A stretch of DNA of 13,233 nucleotides, from the NCBI GenBank assembly GCA_028288395.1, contig JAQBNV010000306.1, positions 1 through 13,233 of the forward strand. The letters are read 5' to 3'. Every line of letters begins with the position of its first letter. Positions within the stretch are counted from its first letter, which is position 1. This DNA comes from Adhaeribacter sp. (GTDB lineage Bacteria; Bacteroidota; Bacteroidia; Cytophagales; Hymenobacteraceae). A program made the translations under genes and the position numbers. Positions 9,001 through 13,233 of the stretch are shown here, one piece after another. The notes under the pieces were generated by a model. That model had not been told where the DNA came from. It saw nothing but the letters and a program-made list of their open reading frames with translations, and did no database searches.

Positions 9001-9087
9001 CAGAAAGTAGAAATTCATACCGCCGGTGATATATTGGCTATGGCCAACGCGGTGAACCTGGCGGTAGATAACCTGAACTCCCTATTG
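4947..9087 (+). repeat. Fifteen tandem 276-bp units encoding paired HAMP modules
   Basis: The period is exactly 276 bp (92 codons), counted from the Gly/Asp/Asn-Glu-Val-(T/S)RV start. Unit starts: 4947, 5223, 5499, 5775 (277 bp, extra T), 6052, 6328, 6604, 6880, 7156, 7432, 7708, 7984, 8260, 8536, 8812. Each unit has a divergent half ([27 protein letters not shown]) and a canonical half ([32 protein letters not shown]). Units 2-13 are highly alike, unit 14 diverges in its second half, and units 1 and 15 are degenerate and resemble each other. Copies keep the protein but often differ at synonymous sites, so most of the array is not a very recent expansion. Modules of this type relay conformational signals along a stacked parallel coiled coil. 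Confidence 0.95.
6043..6048 (+). other. Frameshift site: T6 run with one extra T
   Basis: Other units encode the same Asn-Ile-Phe with five T residues (for example 5491-5495 and the matching places near 7148 and 7978) or with TTTTC (near 5767-5771). Only this copy has six. Dropping one T changes TTT TGC GGA TGA into TTT GCG GAT GAG and restores [12 protein letters not shown] exactly at the unit boundary. The comparison is internal to the window and unambiguous. Whether the extra base is real cannot be told from the sequence. Confidence 0.9.
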
Positions 9088-10284
9088 GGGGAAATCAACG
9101 ACAGTTCCTTGGTGGTAGGTAGTTCCTCCGAAGAAATGGCCAATAAAGGCTTAGACATGAGCCGGGTAATGGTAGATGTAGCTTTATCTATGCAGCAAAT
9201 GGCTGAGGGCGCTACAAACCAGGCCTTGAAAACCGATGCTGCCTTCAAACTGATCGAAGAAATCATGAAGGCTACGAAGGAAACCGCCAACAAAGCTGAT
9301 GTGGTGAACCGGGCCGCCATTATGGGTGAGGAAACCTCCCAATTAGGTTTGAAAACCGTAGCGGAAGTGGTGAAGAACATGGAAGAAATTTCCACAGCGG
9401 CCGCCCTGACCGCCAAAACCATCGAAGTATTAAGTACCCGCTCGCAGGAAATTTCTAAATCCTTGGGCGTAATTACCGATATCGCTGCCCAAACCAACCT
9501 ACTGGCCCTGAACGCTGCCATAGAGGCGGCCCGGGCCGGGGAAGCTGGGCGGGGTTTTGCCGTAGTAGCCGAAGAAATCCGTAAACTGGCCGAAGGCTCC
9601 CGTAAATCGGCAAGTGAAATTGCCACTTTGGTTGACGACGTTAAAAAAGATACGTCTTCGGCGGCGGCCGCAATCTCGACGATGGAAGGTCGGGTTTCGA
9701 AAGGAAAAAATGCTACGTTTGAAGCCTCCGGGGCATTTAAAAATATTGCCACCTCCACCGGCGAAACGCTTCGTTCTTCCCAGGATATTTTAACGGCCAC
9801 AGAAGTACAAAAATCTTCTATTTCGGATGTAGTAAAATACGTGGAAGAGGTAGTAGCCATTGCGGAACAAACGGCTAATGGTACCCAGCAGGTGGCCGGA
9901 ACCGCGAAGCAATTATCGGGTTCTATGCAGGAATTAACTGCTTCCAGCCAACAACTGAACGATATTGCGGAAGATTTGCAAGTCGCTATTTCGGCCTTTA
10001 AACTAATCAACGGTAGTTATATTCCCCATACCCGGGCCATCCGTCGGATGGGCTTCCCGCAAAACAACCGGGATGTATTGGTAACGCCTCCTCGTTTGCA
10101 GGAATATAACCGGAAGGCTGATTTACGCAATGCGGCCAATTTAGCCGCGGCAGAAAATTTAAATTCGGCCCGGGGCCCGATTCCCAGTCGGCCAACGAGC
10201 CCGGCAAAAGGTTCCCCAACTCCGCCACCAGCCGAGGAGACAAAAACACCGGTTAAAAAAGTAACGCCTAAATCCAAATCGTAA
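6067..10284 (+). CDS. Receptor, C-terminal part after the frameshift (units 5-15, signalling domain, tail)
   Basis: The frame is open from at least 6049. The first usable start is GTG at 6067, which in the intact gene is simply the Val of the EVTRV repeat. If used, it gives 1405 residues: most of unit 5, units 6-15 of the HAMP array, the full methyl-accepting signalling hairpin and the basic tail. A GAGG at 6055-6058 lies 8 nt before the GTG and 11 bp after the upstream stop, so re-initiation would be possible, though Shine-Dalgarno use is weak in Bacteroidota. The fragment keeps everything needed to dimerise and bind CheW and CheA. It ends 5 nt before cheW, so the two are surely co-transcribed. 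As an independent gene it is doubtful; it is best read as the rest of the interrupted receptor. Confidence 0.85.
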   Translation: MAREVGTEGKLGGQANVPNVAGVWKDLTENVNAMGSNLTSQVRDIANVATAVAKGDLSQKITVDVRGELLQLKENINQMVDSLNVFAGEVTRVALEVGAEGILGGQAKVPNVAGVWKELTDNVNFMAGNLTSQVRDIANVATAVAKGDLSQKMTVNVKGEILELKNILNQMVDSLNVFAGEVTRVALEVGTEGKLGGQAEVPKVAGVWKDLTDNVNSMAGNLTNQVRDIANVATAVARGDLSQKITVDVRGELLQLKENINQMVDSLNVFAGEVTRVALEVGTEGKLGGQAAVPNVAGVWKDLTDNVNAMGSNLTSQVRDIANVATAVARGDLSQKITVDVRGEMLQLKENINQMVDSLNIFAGEVTRVAREVGTEGKLGGQAEVPKVAGVWKDLTENVNAMGSNLTVQLRDVSKVATAIANGDLTQKITVEVQGEILQIKDVINRMVDQLSSFANEVTRVSLEVGAEGILGGQAKVPNVAGVWKDLTDNVNYMAGNLTSQVRDIANVATAVAKGDLSQKMTVNVKGEILELKNILNQMVDSLNVFAGEVTRVSREVGTEGKLGGQATVPNVAGVWKDLTDNVNFMAGNLTSQVRDIANVATAVAKGDLSQKITVDVRGELLQLKENINQMVDSLNIFADEVTRVAREVGSEGKLGGQATVPNIAGVWKELTVNVNTMAGNLTSQVRDIANVATAVARGDLSQKMTVEVKGDILELKNILNQMVDSLNVFAGEVTRVAQEVGSEGQLGGQANVPNIAGVWKELTVNVNIMAGNLTSQVRDIANVATAVARGDLSQKMTVEVKGEILELKNILNQMVDSLNVFAGEVTRVAQEVGSEGQLGGQAAVPNVAGVWKELTDNVNRMATNLTVQVRGIVKVVTAVSKGDLTQKLTLETKGEMADLADTINNMVDDLNRLAGEVSRVARVAGVEGKLTERATVLGVSGSWKELVDTLNDLLESIVSPVLEVSRIVRAISEGDLTQKVEIHTAGDILAMANAVNLAVDNLNSLLGEINDSSLVVGSSSEEMANKGLDMSRVMVDVALSMQQMAEGATNQALKTDAAFKLIEEIMKATKETANKADVVNRAAIMGEETSQLGLKTVAEVVKNMEEISTAAALTAKTIEVLSTRSQEISKSLGVITDIAAQTNLLALNAAIEAARAGEAGRGFAVVAEEIRKLAEGSRKSASEIATLVDDVKKDTSSAAAAISTMEGRVSKGKNATFEASGAFKNIATSTGETLRSSQDILTATEVQKSSISDVVKYVEEVVAIAEQTANGTQQVAGTAKQLSGSMQELTASSQQLNDIAEDLQVAISAFKLINGSYIPHTRAIRRMGFPQNNRDVLVTPPRLQEYNRKADLRNAANLAAAENLNSARGPIPSRPTSPAKGSPTPPPAEETKTPVKKVTPKSKS
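9088..10008 (+). other. Chemoreceptor (methyl-accepting) signalling domain
   Basis: About 307 residues of heptad-rich helix on both sides of a conserved hairpin tip. The tip region (about 9448-9642) contains [20 protein letters not shown], then [20 protein letters not shown] and [10 protein letters not shown], the hallmark of MCP signalling domains that contact CheW and CheA. The two arms are nearly equal (about 148 and 155 residues). The total is close to 44 heptads, so a 44H-like class is possible, but class assignment needs a profile search. Glu/Gln pairs flanked by Ala/Ser/Thr on both arms could be methylation sites for CheR and CheB. The domain follows directly on HAMP unit 15. Confidence 0.93.
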
Positions 10285-10289
10285 ATCCC

Positions 10290-10805
10290 ATGGAGCAGGA
10301 TGATTTGAGAAGTAAACGCGACCTGAAAGTAGAGGCTGTTGTACACCTGATAGTTTTTAAACTGGGATCAGAAGAATATGGTATTCGGATTGAGCAGGTA
10401 AAGGAAGTAACTATTACGCCGGAGATTGCCCGGATGCCCAAAACACCGCCTTTTATAAAAGGGGTAGCCAATATTAGGGGCGATATCATTGCCATTATGG
10501 ACCTGGAAGAGCGGTTTCAGATTGCTCCGCCTACGGGCGAAACGGTTCGGGACTATAAAAATACTTTTACGCTGGCCTTAGAGGCCAGCGATTTTACCAT
10601 GGGCTTAATCGTGCGGGAAATGCCGCAATCTTTAACCATTCCGATCTCGCAAATAGATAAGACGCCGGCTTTTATTCAGGATTTAAACATTAATGAGAAC
10701 TTTATTGAAGGTATCGGAAAAATTAAAGGCCGACTGATTATCGTTCTGGATATTTTGCGTATTCTTTCCAGCCTGGAAGTGCAGCAACTGAAAGCATCTT
10801 CCTGA
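10290..10805 (+). CDS. cheW: CheW-like chemotaxis adaptor
   Basis: CheW links receptor tips to the CheA P5 domain in cytoplasmic signalling arrays. The 171-residue product has the two-lobed CheW/SH3-like fold pattern. HLIVFKLGSEEYGIRIEQVKEV at about residues 19-40 is the first lobe, and FIKGVANIRGDIIAIMDLEERF at about 55-76 is the family hallmark (GVxNxRGxxIxxxDLxxRF). A second-lobe strand set includes FTLALEASDFTMGLIV, and FIEGIGKIKGRLIIVLDILRIL closes the domain near 138-159. The length is normal for CheW. It starts 5 nt after the receptor stop codon, so the two are one transcript and probably translationally coupled. There is no strong Shine-Dalgarno; the receptor gene's last codons occupy that position. 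Confidence in the family is high. Its partner is taken to be the upstream receptor from context. Confidence 0.96.
   Translation: MEQDDLRSKRDLKVEAVVHLIVFKLGSEEYGIRIEQVKEVTITPEIARMPKTPPFIKGVANIRGDIIAIMDLEERFQIAPPTGETVRDYKNTFTLALEASDFTMGLIVREMPQSLTIPISQIDKTPAFIQDLNINENFIEGIGKIKGRLIIVLDILRILSSLEVQQLKASS
10570..10590. repeat. 8-bp perfect hairpin inside cheW
   Basis: CGCTGGCC (10570-10577) and GGCCAGCG (10583-10590) are perfect complements with a 5-nt loop, the most GC-rich stem in the cluster. It encodes part of the LALEAS strand of CheW. No T-run follows, so it is unlikely to terminate. It may be a chance product of codon use. Confidence 0.4.
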
Positions 10806-10843
10806 GTAGTAAGCTTTAAAATTTAAAATCGAATTAAAAATAT

Positions 10844-11209
10844 ATGAAAAAGAGGATATTAATAGTTGATGATTCTTTCTACATGCGCACCATGTTAAAA
10901 AATATGCTGACGGATGCTGGCTACGAAGTAGTGGGAGAAGCTCCAAACGGTCAAACTGCGCTGCAAATGGCCAAAGAAACCAATCCGGATCTGATTACCC
11001 TGGATGTGATTTTGCCCGATAATACTGGGTTAGATGTATTGAAAGGTATCCGGAAAGACCAACCCGAAATGAAGGTTATAATTGTAAGTGCCGTAGGCCA
11101 GGAAGTGATTGTGACCGAAGCCATCGAATATGGGGCCCTGGCTTACATTGTTAAGCCTTTTTCGGAAGACAAAGTGCTGGAAGTAGTTGGGAATGCGCTG
11201 AAAGAATAA
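10844..11209 (+). CDS. cheY: CheY-like single-domain response regulator
   Basis: A 121-residue stand-alone receiver with all the key residues: the acidic pair Asp9-Asp10 (ILIVDDS), the phospho-acceptor Asp54 (LITLDVILP), the switch Ser82 (VIIVSAVG) and Lys104-Pro105 (AYIVKPF). It should be phosphorylated by the CheA encoded downstream and, with no output domain, act by protein-protein contact. The target (gliding or twitching machinery, or another partner) cannot be told from the sequence. The GVLD-type loop after the acceptor reads TGLDVLKGIR. The start ATG is preceded by a 38-nt, strongly A/T-rich spacer after cheW without a Shine-Dalgarno, normal for Bacteroidota. It belongs to the same transcription block as the receptor and cheW. 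A 160-bp gap with an inverted repeat follows before cheB. Confidence 0.95.
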   Translation: MKKRILIVDDSFYMRTMLKNMLTDAGYEVVGEAPNGQTALQMAKETNPDLITLDVILPDNTGLDVLKGIRKDQPEMKVIIVSAVGQEVIVTEAIEYGALAYIVKPFSEDKVLEVVGNALKE

Positions 11210-11241
11210 AGTTTATCGATTTAAATACATGGCTTGTTGAT

Positions 11242-11315
11242 GTAAACTAATATTTTAACCTTATAGTCGTAATTAACTTATATTCAGTTATTTATTGCTA
11301 ACATTATTAGTTTAC
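11242..11315. repeat. 11-bp perfect inverted repeat between cheY and cheB
   Basis: GTAAACTAATA (11242-11252) and TATTAGTTTAC (11305-11315) are perfect complements separated by 52 nt of AT-rich sequence. The loop is too long for a standard terminator. The arms could be two half-sites for a regulator, or close a larger RNA stem between cheY and cheB. The region also has to hold any separate promoter for cheB-cheA; none is clear. Confidence 0.45.
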
Positions 11316-11369
11316 TTGGTTGTGGCTAAAACGATTCGGGTAACCTGCATGGGGGATTATTATTTCGTA

Positions 11370-11485
11370 ATGGGTAGGAAAGGAGTAGTTGCACTATCAG
11401 AAAAATCAAAATAGTAATAGCTGATTTCTCGGGTTTTTCCAGGCTGGTATTAACCGATATATTAAATGCCGAGGTAGACCTGGAA
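11370..11485 (+). other. Missing 5' end of cheB: receiver start encoded without an in-frame start codon
   Basis: From 11411 the cheB frame reads IVIADFSGFSRLVLTDIL, clearly the first strand and helix of a receiver. This frame is open only back to 11378 (TAG at 11375-11377) and holds no ATG, GTG or TTG before 11486. An ATG at 11370 in another frame would give MGRKGVVALSEK and then stop at TAG 11412-11414. Adding one A to the A5 run at 11401-11405 (or to the A4 at 11408-11411) joins it smoothly to the receiver. An AGGAG at 11381-11385 lies nearby, with in-frame ATC at 11396 as a rare alternative start. Either a one-base deletion, a base-call error or an unusual start explains this. Confidence 0.6.
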
Positions 11486-12481
11486 GTGCTGGATACAGCT
11501 GAAAACGGCGAAGACCTGCTGCTGAAAATAAAAACGCATCAGCCAGACCTGGTAATTGCTGATTACGATTTACCGAAAAACAACCGCATGTTTTGTTTTC
11601 GCCGCATAAATCTGGAACACCGAATACCTATTTTACTTTTACTTAGCCGGGCCCACATAGCGGAAGATTTTATATTTGAAGCCTATAAAGTGGGGGTTTA
11701 CGATTATGTAAAAATTGGCACTCATACCATGCTACCCCAGTTTCGGAATATTCAGACAGAGATTGTGCAGAAGGTAAGGTCGGTGATGGAAGTGAAATAT
11801 TCGCAGGACCGGCAGGCGAACGAACCAATAACTATTAACCAAGAAGCTAAACCTACAACCGTACCTGTAAAGAAAGAAACGACTACCTTGCCACGGTCCT
11901 ATATTATATTGGGCGCATCTACAGGCGGTACAAAGGCTTTGGAATATATTTTAAGCCGGCTAAAACCAGGTTTAAAAACAGTAGTTTTGGTGGCTTTACA
12001 TTTGCCGGGTAGGTTTACCAGTATTTTTGCGAACCGGCTAAAAGGTTTAACGACCTTAAAAGTAATGGAAGGTAAAACCGGTACAACCCTGACAGCAGGT
12101 AAGATTATTGTTGCACCAGGCGATAAAAATATGATCCTGCTGCGGCCGTTGGGGCTACGTTCCGGATTGCGCATTGGTTTTTCTACGGAGCCGGGTGATG
12201 AATATGATTGTCCGTCGGTCGATGTGCTGATGCAATCGGTGGCCGAATTGGTGGGGCCGTGTACCCTGGGAGTGATATTAACGGGCATGGGAAAGGATGG
12301 TACGGCTGGTACCCAGGCTATTTTACAGAATGGCGGCTATACCATTGCCCAGGATGAAACCTCTTCCGTGATTTTTGGCATGGCCAAGTCGGCGATTGCT
12401 GCCGGAAGTATTAAAAAAGTTTTAAGCTTAACGCAAATACCTGATTACATTAACCGGTATGCCGAATACCACCAAATATAG
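11486..12481 (+). CDS. cheB: CheB-type protein-glutamate methylesterase with atypical receiver
   Basis: Removes methyl groups from receptor glutamates, setting adaptation. Coordinates give the longest frame with a usual start (GTG 11486, 331 residues). The true protein almost certainly begins about 30-40 codons earlier. Numbering from 11486, the receiver keeps the presumed phospho-acceptor Asp26 (VIADYDLP), but the conserved Lys-Pro is replaced by KIG. Upstream, the acidic pair is Asp-Phe. A linker (about 105-136, Thr/Lys-rich) leads to the catalytic domain: Ser145 in GASTGG, His172 in VALHLPGRF and Asp271 in LTGMGKDG form the usual Ser-His-Asp triad, so the esterase looks active. The TAG stop lies 18 nt before cheA. 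No CheR appears in the window, although methylesterase without methyltransferase makes little sense, so cheR is probably nearby. The catalytic domain is certain; control of it by phosphorylation is doubtful. Confidence 0.92.
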   Translation: MLDTAENGEDLLLKIKTHQPDLVIADYDLPKNNRMFCFRRINLEHRIPILLLLSRAHIAEDFIFEAYKVGVYDYVKIGTHTMLPQFRNIQTEIVQKVRSVMEVKYSQDRQANEPITINQEAKPTTVPVKKETTTLPRSYIILGASTGGTKALEYILSRLKPGLKTVVLVALHLPGRFTSIFANRLKGLTTLKVMEGKTGTTLTAGKIIVAPGDKNMILLRPLGLRSGLRIGFSTEPGDEYDCPSVDVLMQSVAELVGPCTLGVILTGMGKDGTAGTQAILQNGGYTIAQDETSSVIFGMAKSAIAAGSIKKVLSLTQIPDYINRYAEYHQI

Positions 12482-12499
12482 GCCGACCGAAAATTACGG

Positions 12500-13233
12500 A
12501 TGAAATCGAGAGAACAAGAATATAAGGAAATCTTTATTGCCGAAGCACTGGAGTATTACGATGCCCTGAACCGGCACATTAGTGATCTGGAAAAGAATCC
12601 GGAGAATGATGCGGTTTTGGCCGAAATATTTCGCCTTCTTCATAACATGAAGGCCAATGCCAAAGCCATTGGATACCTGAACATTTCTGATATTTCGCAC
12701 AAGCTAGAAACCGCTTTTGAGCTGGTCCGGAATAAAAAAATTGCTTTTACCGATGAGACGGTAACCGTTTTGTTTGATGGTATTGATTTCCTGGGCGAGC
12801 TGATTAATAACTTAGACCACGAAGATTATCAGATTCAGGACGAAAGTATTATTAAAAACCTGGATATTATTGTTGAGTCTGCAGAAATAAAAATTAAATC
12901 CGGGGATAAAGCAGTAGGACCGGCGAAAGCGCCAAAGTTCCTGAATGCTAAAAATATTCAGCTTTCTGACCTGATTTATATTCAGATAAAGAAACTGGAC
13001 CACATGCTGAACCTGGTAGGTGAGTTGATCATCGATCGGGACCGGATTATTTCGATAAGCAAGGAATTGGATCATCCGGATTTGAGTGCAGTTAGTTCTC
13101 ACTTGTACCGGCTTACCGAGGATTTACAGTTTAGCGTTATGGATGCCCGGCTGGTTACCATCGGGTCCTTGTTTAATAAATTCCCCCGCATTGTCCGCGA
13201 TATTGCGGTGGCCGAAAAAAAGGAATTTCACCT
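12500..13233 (+). CDS. cheA: Chemotaxis histidine kinase CheA (N-terminal 244 residues; runs off the window)
   Basis: CheA autophosphorylates when held in receptor arrays and passes phosphate to CheY and CheB. The frame is open from the ATG at 12500 to the window end. Residues about 1-125 form the P1 histidine-phosphotransfer domain, with IFRLLHNMKANAKAIGY at 43-59 giving phospho-acceptor His48. A link of about 30 residues leads directly to the P3 dimerisation hairpin, IQIKKLDHMLNLVGELIIDR at 161-180. No P2 (CheY-docking) domain fits between them. DLQFSVMDARLVTIGSLFNKF at 208-228 then FPRIVRDIAVAEKKEF is the usual approach to the P4 ATPase domain, which lies beyond the edge with P5. It starts 18 nt after cheB, clearly in one operon. 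The start fits the family; the Shine-Dalgarno is weak at best. Confidence 0.95.
   Translation, partial: MKSREQEYKEIFIAEALEYYDALNRHISDLEKNPENDAVLAEIFRLLHNMKANAKAIGYLNISDISHKLETAFELVRNKKIAFTDETVTVLFDGIDFLGELINNLDHEDYQIQDESIIKNLDIIVESAEIKIKSGDKAVGPAKAPKFLNAKNIQLSDLIYIQIKKLDHMLNLVGELIIDRDRIISISKELDHPDLSAVSSHLYRLTEDLQFSVMDARLVTIGSLFNKFPRIVRDIAVAEKKEFH

Larger units (their letters stand above)
4482..10284 (+). pseudogene. Giant soluble poly-HAMP methyl-accepting chemoreceptor, interrupted by one frameshift
   Basis: This is the whole locus. Removing one T from the T6 run at 6043-6048 gives a single frame of about 1933 residues. The order is: a low-complexity Pro/Ala/Lys-rich tail (about 1-105); one lone HAMP-like module (about 106-155); fifteen 92-residue units (156-1535), each a pair of HAMP-like modules; a coiled-coil chemoreceptor signalling domain (about 1536-1843); and a basic Pro/Lys-rich tail (about 1844-1933). 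No hydrophobic segment long enough to cross a membrane is present, so the receptor should be cytoplasmic. Ordinary receptors have one or two HAMPs, so this array is extreme. As sequenced, the gene yields a 524-residue N-terminal fragment and a separate C-terminal frame. I call it pseudogene only because of the break. The rest is intact and conserved at the protein level, so a sequencing error, slippage or translational restart are real alternatives. Confidence 0.75.

Noticed and set aside
4947..9087. Tandem repeats considered as a CRISPR-like or mobile repeat array
   Set aside because: The repeats are 276 bp, stay in frame, encode HAMP modules, vary synonymously, and have no spacers or terminal inverted repeats.
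9015..10010. 331-codon open frame antisense to the signalling domain, and other antisense frames over the HAMP array
   Set aside because: They are mirror frames of a strongly biased coding sequence. The repeated antisense frames recur every 276 bp with the array, have no family resemblance, and lie opposite clear MCP/HAMP coding.
6067..10284. The downstream receptor frame as a separate, complete second gene
   Set aside because: Its GTG start is the Val of an internal repeat, the frame is open upstream of it, and the junction becomes seamless when one T is removed.
10570..10590. GC-rich hairpin in cheW considered as a terminator or attenuator
   Set aside because: It lies mid-gene, no T-run follows, and it is accounted for by the codons of a conserved strand.

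Overview
The window most likely comes from a member of the Bacteroidota, probably the order Cytophagales (Adhaeribacter/Hymenobacter-like). I infer this from the topoisomerase I type (C-terminal glycine-rich repeats and a lysine tail instead of zinc fingers), the near absence of Shine-Dalgarno sequences, the AT-rich spacers between moderately GC-rich genes, and the chemosensory gene set. The genus is a guess.

Left part (1-2705, minus strand): the first 62 codons of a Sir2-family NAD-dependent deacylase of the CobB/SIRT5 type, a rho-independent terminator, then topA. Next is a gene-poor, AT-rich spacer of about 950 bp (2706-3654) from which topA and the right-hand block diverge. It holds a few inverted repeats but no convincing gene.

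Right part (3655-13233, all plus strand): a chemosensory cluster in the order ParA-like ATPase, giant soluble chemoreceptor, CheW, CheY, CheB, CheA (CheA is cut by the window end). The receptor gene (4482-10284) would encode about 1933 residues. It has a disordered basic N-terminus, one lone HAMP-like module, fifteen tandem 92-residue (276-bp) units each made of two HAMP-like modules (about 31 in all), a methyl-accepting signalling hairpin, and a basic proline/lysine-rich tail. It has no transmembrane segment. The 92-residue units closely resemble those of fungal group III (Nik1/Os-1) hybrid kinases, but here they feed a chemoreceptor tip instead of a kinase.

The receptor frame is broken once, by an extra T in a T6 run at 6043-6048; other units have T5 or TTTTC there. 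A second break seems to lie at the 5' end of cheB, where the receiver's first strand is encoded but has no normal start codon in frame. Either both are base-calling errors or this operon is decaying.

Working model (inference): the soluble receptor forms a cytoplasmic array with CheW and CheA, the orphan ParA positions that array on the nucleoid (as PpfA/TlpT do in Rhodobacter), CheY carries the output, and CheB, whose receiver is degenerate, trims receptor methylation. CheR is not in the window. The most unusual features are the length of the HAMP array, its coupling to a ParA, the similar cap units at both ends of the array, and the altered CheB receiver.
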